From positions 1-9,317 of the forward strand of contig UREA01000041.1 of the NCBI GenBank assembly GCA_900546715.1: DNA of 9,317 nt, in the 5' to 3' direction. The stretch comes from an uncultured Mycoplasmatota bacterium (GTDB taxonomy: Bacteria; Bacillota_I; Bacilli_A; RF39; UBA660). Position numbers and translations under genes: made by a program. The notes below the pieces were generated by a model. It made no database searches. It was given only the letters and a program-made list of their open reading frames with translations, and had not been told where the DNA came from. Below, piece by piece: positions 1 through 4,641 of the stretch (positions within the stretch are counted from its first letter, which is position 1; each line of letters opens with the position of its first letter).

Positions 1-67
1 TTTTATTTGGTCCAATAGCTCCAGGATCATGACCTCCATGTCCTAAATCAATAACTAACTTTCCCAT
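1..67 (-). CDS. N-acetylmuramoyl-L-alanine amidase, N-terminal fragment (runs off the left edge)
   Basis: Only the first 22 codons are in the window. They read M-G-K-L-V-I-D-L-G-H-G-G-H-D-P-G-A-I-G-P-N-K. The D-x-G-H-G-G-x-D-P-G-A pattern is the N-terminal signature of the Amidase_3 family, zinc enzymes that cut the bond between N-acetylmuramic acid and L-alanine in peptidoglycan; His10 would be the first zinc ligand. The start is well placed, with GGGGAGG five bases upstream of the ATG (complement of 73-79). There is no signal peptide, since the catalytic domain begins at residue 1, as in phage- or plasmid-type endolysins. A TATAAT at 97-102 (minus strand) could be its -10 box. The family call is firm for so short a piece; the full length, cell-wall-binding domain and role (lysis, conjugation or remodelling) cannot be seen. 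Confidence 0.85.
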   Translation of the reverse strand, partial: MGKLVIDLGHGGHDPGAIGPNK

Positions 68-168
68 AAATACCTCCCCAATTTATGTATTTCTCTATTA
101 TAATAAGTATATTATCTTTAAAATGTAAAATTTATTTTTATTCGATATGATAAAACCTACAGACATTT

Positions 169-612
169 TTAAACCTGCTCACTATCATTTGTATTAAAAT
201 CAAAACTTTTAAGCTCTATACCCTTAATTTCTCCATTAATCCAACTATCTCTTACCTTTTCTTCCTTCTCATTCATGCTATGTACTTTCTTACTAGATCT
301 TTTTCTCTTTGGCCCACTTCCTTTACTAATCTTTTGAGCATTTGAGCCAGTGTTTAGATGAACTCCATTTAATTTTTTCTCTTTAGCATGTTCTTTTTTC
401 TGTCGTTTCTTCTTGTATTCCTCAAACTTCAAAGCTCCAAAACTTTTAATCATTGCCTGCTCTGTTATAATCCATGTTCTTCCCATCTTCTTTACTTCTT
501 CACCAATAACAAACTTATCACGAGCTACTTGCTTTCTTAAACATGAATCATCTATTCCATAAATCTCAGCCACTTCAAGAAATGTATATAAACCTTCAAA
601 ACTACCTTTCAC
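169..612 (-). CDS. Small helix-turn-helix DNA-binding protein with a basic tail
   Basis: The reading frame is open back to 690, but the best start is GTG at 612: AGGAGGG (complement of 619-625) lies six bases before it, while the upstream ATGs have no ribosome site. That gives 147 residues. Residues about 7-60 (Y-T-F-L-E-V-A-E-I-Y-G-I ... L-R-K-Q-V-A-R-D-K-F ... G-R-T-W-I-I-T) look like a helix-turn-helix followed by a small wing, of the kind seen in short regulators on clostridial plasmids and phages. The rest is strongly basic (K-K-K-R-Q-K-K, K-R-K-R-S-S-K-K) and probably disordered or nucleic-acid binding. Two near-identical palindromes upstream (686-701 and 729-744) suggest that it represses itself. 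The exact family is not recognised; an HTH role is likely, the target is unknown. It lies 101 bases upstream of the amidase on the same strand. Confidence 0.75.
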   Translation of the reverse strand: MKGSFEGLYTFLEVAEIYGIDDSCLRKQVARDKFVIGEEVKKMGRTWIITEQAMIKSFGALKFEEYKKKRQKKEHAKEKKLNGVHLNTGSNAQKISKGSGPKRKRSSKKVHSMNEKEEKVRDSWINGEIKGIELKSFDFNTNDSEQV

Positions 613-685
613 TCCAATCCCTCCTATAAACGTGTATATTTCAATATTTAATATATTAAACATCTTATAAAAACTCATTTTCATA

Positions 686-744
686 TTCACGAAAACGTGA
701 AATATTAATAAATTTAGTACTTATCAAATTCACATTTACGTGAA
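686..744 (-). promoter_or_regulatory. Promoter region with two TTCAC-N6-GTGAA palindromic operators
   Basis: Two 16-bp inverted repeats read TTCACGAAAACGTGAA (686-701) and TTCACATTTACGTGAA (729-744). The arms are identical (TTCAC/GTGAA) and the centres are 43 bp apart, about four helical turns, so they lie on the same face of the DNA. A possible minus-strand -35, TTGATA (complement of 722-727), lies between them, and with 17-bp spacing the -10 (TATTTC, complement of 699-704) overlaps the first palindrome. This is a typical repressor layout. The binding protein is inferred to be the HTH protein just downstream. Confidence 0.55.
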
Positions 745-808
745 TTTCAAGTAATCTTTAATTTATACATAAATGCTGAAATTTCCTTTAAAAGCTATAT
801 TTGCACCA

Positions 809-843
809 GCATTGGATAGCGGAGCAACGTTTTTATCCAATGC
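809..843. repeat. Perfect 10-bp stem-loop, GCATTGGATA / TATCCAATGC
   Basis: Arms at 809-818 and 834-843 are perfectly complementary around a 15-nt loop. The core CCAATGC/GCATTGG recurs near 1004, 2103, 2239 and 2306, in other structured parts of the same non-coding stretch. No gene is seen around it. Confidence 0.6.
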
Positions 844-1000
844 GATATATTAGTGTTAAAATATAATACCGACACCAGGTAAATAGGCTAATTTTCTTTA
901 TAGATGAAATTAATATTTAAAAAACTTGTAGAGTAACTTATCTAAAACGTGGAGGTTTTATAATCTTTATTAATTCATGCACCAATAAAAACTAGACAAT

Positions 1001-1182
1001 GGGCATTGGGCTTAGGGCAGTGAATGGCTATCCCTAAAAAGCTACGAATGCTACGAAGCGATAAGATACGGAGCAGACTTGATATGTAATATGATGTTTG
1101 CGGAGTATGTTATAAGCGTAGTAGTATGAGTGCTTTAGGGATTAGTCAGAGGGGCATGGCCGAAAGGCCTATCTTTTATTAT
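1001..1182 (+). ncRNA. Candidate structured non-coding RNA, long irregular stem plus GAAA tetraloop hairpin
   Basis: No credible reading frame crosses this stretch, but it folds well on paper. An outer stem pairs 1030-1038 (ATCCCTAAA) with 1134-1142 (TTTAGGGAT), and GC 1041-1042 with GC 1132-1133. Inside, CTACG (1051-1055) pairs with CGTAG (1117-1121), ATAA/TTAT and ATAC/GTAT follow around a single G-G mismatch, then GCAGAC (1073-1078) pairs with GTTTGC (1096-1101) using one G-U pair. A symmetric GGA/GGA internal loop (1070-1072 and 1102-1104) could form tandem G-A pairs. A separate hairpin GGCC-GAAA-GGCC (1158-1169) with a GNRA tetraloop is followed by a T-rich run. The G-U pair favours the plus strand. 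I do not recognise an RNA family. It could instead be a single-stranded DNA fold such as an origin or transposition site. Confidence 0.4.
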
Positions 1183-1264
1183 AATAACTAACTAAAAAAT
1201 ATACGCTTCAAATTTACATACAGCTTTCGATTAAAAGTGATTTTGAGTTAGCGATTGTAGCGAA

Positions 1265-1321
1265 AATCCTTTTGAGCCACGTGTAGGCGAACTACTTTGA
1301 GTGGTCTTTGCTCAAAAGATT
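1265..1321 (+). repeat. Compound stem-loop, copy 1 of the GAGCCACGTGT-GGCGAA motif
   Basis: AATC-(C)-TTTTGAGC (1265-1277) pairs with GCTCAAAAGATT (1310-1321) with one bulged base. Inside, CCAC (1277-1280) can pair with GTGG (1301-1304), and a terminal hairpin GTAG-GCGAA-CTAC sits at 1283-1295. The 29-nt segment 1270-1298 is repeated at 1892-1920 with only two differences, which are the two partners of one base pair in the terminal hairpin (A-T here, G-C there). The neighbouring motifs GAGTGGTCTTTGCTC (1299-1313) and AGCGCGGTGG (1331-1340) also recur further right in the same order. Confidence 0.6.
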
Positions 1322-1482
1322 GCAGCGTAAAGCGCGGTGGCGACAGCCAAACTCCATAAGTATTTCCTTAAAATTTAGTAGTACAAATAGATACATATAC
1401 AGTAATACTAGAGTAATATTAAATATTACAAACAATATCCACTTCAAAAAATATTTTTTTATATAAAGCTCTGTTTTAAACC

Positions 1483-1541
1483 AATATTAATATAAAGAAA
1501 GAGGGCATGTTAAACATATCCTCTTTCTTTATATTAATATT
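1483..1541. terminator. Perfect 22-bp stem-loop, probable bidirectional terminator
   Basis: The arms 1483-1504 and 1520-1541 are exact reverse complements (GAGG/CCTC at the loop end), with a 15-nt loop that can itself pair (ATGTT-A-AACAT). It begins 11 bases past the stop codon of the minus-strand gene at 1552-1710. There is no long T-run, so termination is inferred from position and stem strength; an RNA-stability role is also possible. Confidence 0.6.
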
Positions 1542-1551
1542 CAAATTTAAT

Positions 1552-1710
1552 CTATTTTTTCTTTTTATTATTATCTAAAGCAAGACCAATAGCAACACCT
1601 AAACATAATCCTATTGCTATCTGGTCAAGTATCACACCAAAGACAAGTCCCATTCCCATAAAAAGTGGAAAATAGTAATTATTATTCTTTTTAGCATTGT
1701 TTTTGCTCAT
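1552..1710 (-). CDS. Small glycine-rich membrane protein (52 aa)
   Basis: The start is ATG 1710 (M-S-K-N-N-A-K-K), with GGGGGG (complement of 1717-1722) six bases upstream; a longer frame from 1734 has no such site. The protein has a basic, asparagine-rich N-terminus, then two hydrophobic segments (Y-Y-F-P-L-F-M-G-M-G-L-V-F-G-V and I-A-I-G-L-C-L-G-V-A-I-G-L-A-L) separated by L-D-Q, and ends in K-K-K-K. Regular glycines in the second segment (G-x-x-x-G) resemble the short glycine-zipper proteins that are common in Firmicutes and have no settled function. It is probably an integral membrane protein with both ends in the cytoplasm. It stands alone between structured non-coding stretches, with its own terminator. 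Confidence 0.7.
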   Translation of the reverse strand: MSKNNAKKNNNYYFPLFMGMGLVFGVILDQIAIGLCLGVAIGLALDNNKKKK

Positions 1711-1866
1711 AAAATTCCCCCCATAAATTAACAACTATTATCTTATTATACATTATAACTTATTTTCCGAAAAAGTATCATATATCAACATTTAATTATA
1801 ACAGAGCCTTATATAAAATTTCATAAATCAAATACAAATAAAAAATAAATAATGCAGTGGGTTTTT

Positions 1867-1944
1867 AGTCTGACATCACAGTTTGCAGAGGTTTTGAGCC
1901 ACGTGTGGGCGAACCACTTTTGCTGCAATCTGTGATGTCAGACT
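1867..1944 (+). repeat. 22-bp stem-loop carrying copy 2 of the GAGCCACGTGT-GGCGAA motif in its loop
   Basis: AGTCTGACATCACAG (1867-1881) pairs perfectly with 1930-1944. After one T-T mismatch, TTGCAG (1883-1888) pairs with CTGCAA (1923-1928). The 34-nt loop contains the 29-nt motif at 1892-1920, with terminal hairpin GTGG-GCGAA-CCAC (1905-1917). Compared with the copy at 1270-1298, both differences fall in one base pair and keep it paired, which supports a real stem in RNA or single-stranded DNA. Confidence 0.65.
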
Positions 1945-1980
1945 TGACCCTAAAGATTTTGACCCCAATATATAAATAAA

Positions 1981-2023
1981 GATAGTTGAGGTAGGAGCGG
2001 TCTTTGCTCCTACTTCAACTATC
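1981..2023 (+). repeat. 18-bp stem-loop with GGTCTTT loop
   Basis: GATAGTTGA-G-GTAGGAGC (1981-1998) pairs with GCTCCTAC-T-TCAACTATC (2006-2023), with a single G-T in the middle that is a wobble only on the plus strand. The loop end GAGCGGTCTTTGCTC (1995-2009) matches GAGTGGTCTTTGCTC at 1299-1313 at 14 of 15 positions. It could act as a terminator, but the T-tract after it is weak. Confidence 0.55.
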
Positions 2024-2097
2024 ATCCTATACTATTCTTAATTTTTACTAGAGCAAAGGGATTGGAGGAGGGGGAGCAGAGAGCGCGGTGGGAAAAG

Positions 2098-2250
2098 TAT
2101 GTCCAATGCTGAAACGTAGTAAATAGTAAGCACATAAATAAAGCTACAATATAGCTCATATCATAATCCAAAAAATCCTATGTAATATGAGCTATATTGT
2201 AGCATCACCTTGTATGCCTTAGTTTTTACGAAGTGAAAGCATTGGACATA
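2098..2250. repeat. Nested fold-back element, 13-bp outer and 19-bp inner stems
   Basis: The outer stem pairs TATGTCCAATGCT (2098-2110) perfectly with AGCATTGGACATA (2238-2250). The inner stem pairs 2143-2161 perfectly with 2185-2203 (19 bp) around a 23-nt loop. A weaker CGTA/TACG pairing is possible between them. No coding frame is seen. Perfect palindromes of this length resemble either a structured RNA or a small fold-back repeat element; no target-site duplication was found. A further imperfect stem (AGCTC...CATAAAAT with ATTTTATGAGCT, about 2284-2342) lies just before the gene that ends at 2365. Confidence 0.55.
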
Positions 2251-2364
2251 CAGGGGCTGAATAACCGAAGGTTTAAAAACCATAAGCTCTCATAAAATCT
2301 TTTTACCAATGCGAAGCATCTATAAACAAATTTTATGAGCTATATCCATAATCTTTCCACCTCT

Positions 2365-3036
2365 TTATTTTTCATTTATTAATTTATGAATTAACCCAAC
2401 AGAACAATTATATCTCTTAGCTATCTCTTTTATAGTATTTCCATCTTCCCTAAGCCTTCTTATCTCATCAACCTGATCATCAGTAAACTTAGCCTTTCTG
2501 CCAGCACCTCTAGCATTATGCATTAAAGAATTTTTCTTTAATTGGTCCATTTCGTCTAAATTTCTCTTAAAATCTTTATCCTTTAATTTTAAATACTCAT
2601 TAAAATAATATAAATAATCTTTTTTATATTTTTCAACATCATCTTCTAATCTTTTATTATTTCTTTCTAATCTAGCTATAACATCATTTAAACAATCTAT
2701 TTTACTCTTTAGCTCCTCTATTTCTACCTCATAAGATTCATCTTCAACCAAACTATCATTATTTGATGTACCTAAAGTTATATAATAGCAATTTCCATTG
2801 GAATACATATCAGTACTTACCGACTTAAATCCATCCATAAGTTTTTTAAACTTCTTTGTAGATAAATTTAAAAACCTATCAGTCTTATGATTAACGCCCC
2901 ACATAGCCACCTTATTACCATCTTGAGAAATCAAAATCTCAAGATCATCATTTATCATATAACTTTCCCTTTTACAGTTATACATTTTAGTATGTTTATC
3001 TAATATTTCATTAAATATTTTCATATCATCATCCAT
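2365..3036 (-). CDS. Coiled-coil protein with C-terminal resolvase-type helix-turn-helix
   Basis: This 223-aa protein has three parts. Residues 1-95 form an unrecognised globular domain. Residues about 100-165 are charged and heptad-like (E-E-L-K-S-K-I-D-C-L-N-D-V-I-A-R-L-E), consistent with a coiled coil and dimerisation. Residues 177-223 begin with G-A-G-R-K and continue F-T-D-D-Q-V-D-E-I-R-R-L-R ... T-I-K-E-I-A-K-R-Y-N-C-S, the helix-turn-helix found at the C-terminus of Hin-type resolvases. There is no resolvase catalytic domain (no N-terminal serine region), so it is a DNA-binding protein, not a recombinase. The ATG at 3036 lies inside a palindrome and has no clear ribosome site; Met5, preceded by GGATGATGAT, is an alternative start. 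Palindromes around its promoter suggest autoregulation. Plasmid maintenance or segregation is possible but only inferred. Confidence 0.75.
   Translation of the reverse strand: MDDDMKIFNEILDKHTKMYNCKRESYMINDDLEILISQDGNKVAMWGVNHKTDRFLNLSTKKFKKLMDGFKSVSTDMYSNGNCYYITLGTSNNDSLVEDESYEVEIEELKSKIDCLNDVIARLERNNKRLEDDVEKYKKDYLYYFNEYLKLKDKDFKRNLDEMDQLKKNSLMHNARGAGRKAKFTDDQVDEIRRLREDGNTIKEIAKRYNCSVGLIHKLINEK
2371..2390. repeat. Third copy of the 20-bp operator-like palindrome inside the 3' end of the gene
   Basis: TTCATTTATTAATTTATGAA shares the right arm AATTTATGAA with the two promoter copies; the left arm differs from the perfect form at two bases. It overlaps codons for the final residues (L-I-N-E-K), so coincidence with AT-rich codons is possible. 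Confidence 0.4.
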
Positions 3037-3102
3037 TCATAAATTAATTTATGAATATACTTTACCATTATATCTAATTTCATTCAATAATTAATTTATG
3101 AA
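3036..3102 (-). promoter_or_regulatory. Promoter flanked by two 20-bp palindromes (TTCATAAATTAATTTATGAA type)
   Basis: A perfect 20-bp palindrome, TTCATAAATTAATTTATGAA, covers 3036-3055 and overlaps the first base of the start codon. A second, slightly imperfect copy is at 3083-3102, with centres 47 bp apart. A minus-strand TATAAT (complement of 3067-3072) sits between them. Repressor binding at both sites would cover the -35 region and the transcript start. A third variant (2371-2390) lies within the last codons of the same gene. The bound protein is inferred to be the gene's own product. Confidence 0.55.
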
Positions 3103-3232
3103 AATTATAATCTAATCTTTTCATAAATTCTCCATAAAAAAATCATGAAAAAAACTCCACAACTATATTTTAGGACTTTGTACGTGAAACAAAATACACT
3201 TAAATTAATCAAAACTAAAATTCGCTTCGCTC

Positions 3233-3248
3233 ATGTCATAGGCGACAT
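3233..3248 (+). repeat. Small hairpin in the leader of the DUF1659 gene
   Basis: ATGTC (3233-3237) pairs with GACAT (3244-3248) around ATAGGC, right after TTCGCTTCGCTC, a GC-rich patch unlike the surrounding sequence. The AGGAGG of the next gene begins 16 bases later. The gene-free stretch 3103-3276 otherwise shows nothing certain; TTGTAC (3178-3183) and TAAATT (3201-3206), 17 bp apart, are a weak promoter candidate. Confidence 0.3.
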
Positions 3249-3276
3249 TGTCCGTTGCTTAAAAGGAGGTAATAAC

Positions 3277-3516
3277 ATGGAAAAACAAAGACTTGCTACA
3301 AGTGTAGTTGAGGCTAAAAATCCATCATCTTTAAGAGTTAAATTTGACTGTGGGTTAAATGATAATGGAAAAACAATAGTAAAATCAAGAACTTACTCAA
3401 ACTTAAAACATGATGCAGCTGCTCTTGATGTTTACAACGTAGCAGATGCCTTAGCATCACTTCAACAACATGACGTATTAGAAATAGCAAAAATAGATAA
3501 CACAACATTAGCTTAA
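3277..3516 (+). CDS. DUF1659 family protein (79 aa)
   Basis: The start is the ATG at 3277, with AAAAGGAGG ending eight bases upstream. The frame is open back to 3145, but that upstream part has no ribosome site and is poor coding sequence. The protein (M-E-K-Q-R-L-A-T-S-V-V-E-A-K ... L-R-V-K-F-D-C-G ... K-S-R-T-Y-S-N-L-K) has the length and pattern of DUF1659, a family of small Firmicute proteins of unknown function. That family is routinely followed by DUF2922 and YvrJ genes, as here. It has no signal peptide or membrane segment; it looks like a small soluble beta-rich protein. It is the first gene of a three-gene plus-strand set that runs opposite to everything around it. Confidence 0.85.
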   Translation: MEKQRLATSVVEAKNPSSLRVKFDCGLNDNGKTIVKSRTYSNLKHDAAALDVYNVADALASLQQHDVLEIAKIDNTTLA

Positions 3517-3542
3517 AATTAAATTATAGGAGGATTATTTAA

Positions 3543-3779
3543 ATGGATGGAATAGAAATTAAATTATTGATGTCATTTATGACTAGTAGCGGTAGAAAAG
3601 TAAGCTTATTTGTAACAGATCCAAGAGAAGATGTTACAGAAACAGAAATAAAAGAAGTTATGGACTTAATAATTGAGAAAAATATCTTTGCTCCTAACGG
3701 TGAAGATATAGTTAGTGCAAAAGAAGCAAAAATAGTTCAAACTGAAACAACAGAGTTTGATTTAGTAGTAGCAGCGTAA
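3543..3779 (+). CDS. DUF2922 family protein (78 aa)
   Basis: The ATG at 3543 follows AGGAGG with about nine bases between, and the gene lies 26 bases after the DUF1659 stop, so the two are surely co-transcribed. The sequence I-E-I-K-L-L-M-S-F-M-T-S-S-G-R-K-V-S-L-F-V-T-D-P-R-E-D-V-T-E-T-E-I-K-E-V-M matches the usual DUF2922 layout: two beta strands, a turn with D-P-R, then an alpha helix leading to a conserved I-F. Family members are 65-80 residues, and the function is unknown. Pairing with DUF1659 is a strong family-level association in Bacilli and Clostridia. Confidence 0.85.
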   Translation: MDGIEIKLLMSFMTSSGRKVSLFVTDPREDVTETEIKEVMDLIIEKNIFAPNGEDIVSAKEAKIVQTETTEFDLVVAA

Positions 3780-3794
3780 CACATGAAACATAGA

Positions 3795-3826
3795 AAAGCC
3801 CTTCTGAGCTTATGAGGGGCTTTCTT
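3795..3826 (+). terminator. Rho-independent terminator after the DUF2922 gene
   Basis: AAAGCCCTTC (3795-3804) pairs with GAGGGGCTTT (3814-3823), one T-G pair, loop of nine, followed by TTTCTT. It sits before the YvrJ gene, so YvrJ may be made at a lower level by read-through or from its own promoter. Confidence 0.75.
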
Positions 3827-3860
3827 AGCAATACTAAAGATTATTTGGAGGAATATATCA

Positions 3861-4016
3861 TTGGAACTAGATTTAATGCAATTAGTGGCTAATTTAGGCT
3901 TTCCTGCTATCGTGACTATGTATTTACTTGTACGTATAGAAGGAAAACTAGAAAGTTTAAGTATTGGTATTAATTCTTTAAACTCAAATATAAGTGAATT
4001 GAATAATAAAATGTAA
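3861..4016 (+). CDS. yvrJ: YvrJ family small membrane protein (51 aa)
   Basis: It starts at TTG 3861, with GGAGG at 3847-3851 nine bases upstream. The protein reads M-E-L-D-L-M-Q-L-V-A-N-L-G-F-P-A-I-V-T-M-Y-L-L-V-R-I-E-G-K-L, then a polar helix (L-E-S-L-S-I-G-I-N-S-L-N-S-N-I-S-E-L). One transmembrane helix (residues about 8-24) followed by a basic-acidic amphipathic helix is the YvrJ pattern, which resembles the BhlA/UviB holin-like proteins. Family proteins sit downstream of DUF1659 and DUF2922, as here. A holin-like role, possibly linked to the amidase at the left edge, is an inference from similarity in form only. The terminator between this gene and DUF2922 suggests separate control. Confidence 0.85.
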   Translation: MELDLMQLVANLGFPAIVTMYLLVRIEGKLESLSIGINSLNSNISELNNKM

Positions 4017-4018
4017 AA

Positions 4019-4063
4019 AAGCTACACATCCCAATATTAATTAGGTGTGTAGCTTCTTTTTTT
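4019..4063 (+). terminator. Rho-independent terminator after yvrJ
   Basis: AAGCTACACATC (4019-4030) pairs with GGTGTGTAGCTT (4044-4055), a 12-bp stem with one T-G pair, followed by a T-rich tail (CTTTTTTT). It closes the plus-strand set and faces the minus-strand Mor-family gene. Confidence 0.85.
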
Positions 4064-4132
4064 CAAAAATCTAGAATGTAAGTATCTAAATACCTATCAT
4101 ACTTTCTCTATTAACTTATGTCAATAAAGGTA

Positions 4133-4396
4133 TTAAGCACTTTTCTTATGTCTGTTTATAATAGCTCTTATGTAACTTTCAGACATATTGTATTTAGCTG
4201 CTAATTCTTTATGATTAAATCCATTGTACTGAGATATAATTTCTCTGTCTCTAGCATCTTTGTATATCATTTTTTCAGTAGGAAAGTATACTGATGTCCC
4301 TCCAAATTCTTTAAATAAAGCCTTTATTTTGTCTATTCCAAGCTCTATAGCTATATTTTCAAATTGTGGAGGTAAGTCACTTATCTTTAAATCCAT
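4133..4396 (-). CDS. Mor-family transcription activator (87 aa)
   Basis: The start has AGGAGG about seven bases upstream. The N-terminal half (L-P-P-Q-F-E-N-I-A-I-E-L-G-I-D-K-I-K-A-L-F-K-E-F-G-G-T-S-V-Y-F-P) and C-terminal half (N-H-K-E-L-A-A-K-Y-N-M-S-E-S-Y-I-R-A-I-I-N-R) are the two parts of the Mor/C family, named after the phage Mu middle-gene activators. They are a small dimerisation domain with a helix, the G-G-x-x-x-Y-x-P turn, and a helix-turn-helix at residues about 60-82. The length is close to the clostridial members. It lies 100 bases downstream of agrD on the same strand with no clear terminator between, so it may be partly read from the agrBD promoter. Its target is not visible. 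Confidence 0.85.
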   Translation of the reverse strand: MDLKISDLPPQFENIAIELGIDKIKALFKEFGGTSVYFPTEKMIYKDARDREIISQYNGFNHKELAAKYNMSESYIRAIINRHKKSA

Positions 4397-4496
4397 AAAA
4401 TATCCTCCTATAAATTAGTTTTAACATTCTCAAATCAAAATACTTTTATATGGATATTCTACATATATTTTTAATTTCCTACTAAAATTATATTAT

Positions 4497-4640
4497 TTAT
4501 ATCTTTTTTAACTTTTTTAAATCTTTCGGCATACTTGGTTGATGTACTATCCAAGTACATGTTGTATTTGCAGACAGCACTGCAACAAACATGGCTAAAT
4601 AACTAGATTTTTTTAATGTTTTTAATATAATATTTCTCAT
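4497..4640 (-). CDS. agrD: AgrD-type pheromone (autoinducing peptide) precursor, 47 aa
   Basis: The ATG at 4640 begins one base after the agrB stop, and its ribosome site (GGAG) lies in the end of agrB, so the two are translationally coupled. The protein has the three AgrD parts. An amphipathic N-terminal leader (M-R-N-I-I-L-K-T-L-K-K ... M-F-V-A-V-L-S-A) comes first, then the core N-T-T-C-T-W-I-V, then a C-terminal recognition tail (H-Q-P-S-M-P-K-D-L-K-K-L-K-K-I) with the usual P-x-x-P and lysines. By analogy with the clostridial precursors, AgrB should cut after Val32 and close a five-residue thiolactone C28-T-W-I-V32, the ring size known for the C. perfringens peptide. The N-terminal trimming of the exported peptide cannot be predicted. 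The sequence-level call is firm because of the core, the tail and the position behind agrB. Confidence 0.9.
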   Translation of the reverse strand: MRNIILKTLKKSSYLAMFVAVLSANTTCTWIVHQPSMPKDLKKLKKI

Positions 4641-4641
4641 A

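Larger units (their letters stand above)
1460..1815. repeat. Inverted repeat bracketing the small membrane-protein gene (arms 1460-1475 and 1800-1815)
   Basis: TATATAAAGCTCTGTT (1460-1475) and AACAGAGCCTTATATA (1800-1815) are inverted copies with a single mismatch, which would be a G-U pair in a minus-strand transcript. They enclose the 52-aa gene and its terminator, so the gene with its flanks looks like one unit set into the structured non-coding region. Whether it is a mobile cassette or just a long-range stem cannot be told from one copy. Confidence 0.45.

Noticed and set aside
613..690. Longer HTH protein starting at 690
   Set aside because: No ribosome site there, the region overlaps the operator-like palindrome, and the GTG at 612 has AGGAGGG at ideal spacing.
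1265..1340. Group II intron domain V
   Set aside because: GAGCC and the GAA-containing hairpin look superficially similar, but the conserved catalytic-stem pattern is absent and no maturase gene is present.
745..2360. CRISPR array
   Set aside because: Repeats are few, of different types, inverted and irregularly spaced; no regular repeat-spacer pattern and no cas genes.
2365..3036. Serine recombinase (resolvase)
   Set aside because: Only the C-terminal HTH matches; the catalytic N-terminal domain is absent and the N-terminus is unrelated.
3145..3276. Upstream extension of the DUF1659 frame to an ATG at 3145
   Set aside because: No ribosome site at 3145, the added residues do not fit the family, and a strong AGGAGG precedes the ATG at 3277.
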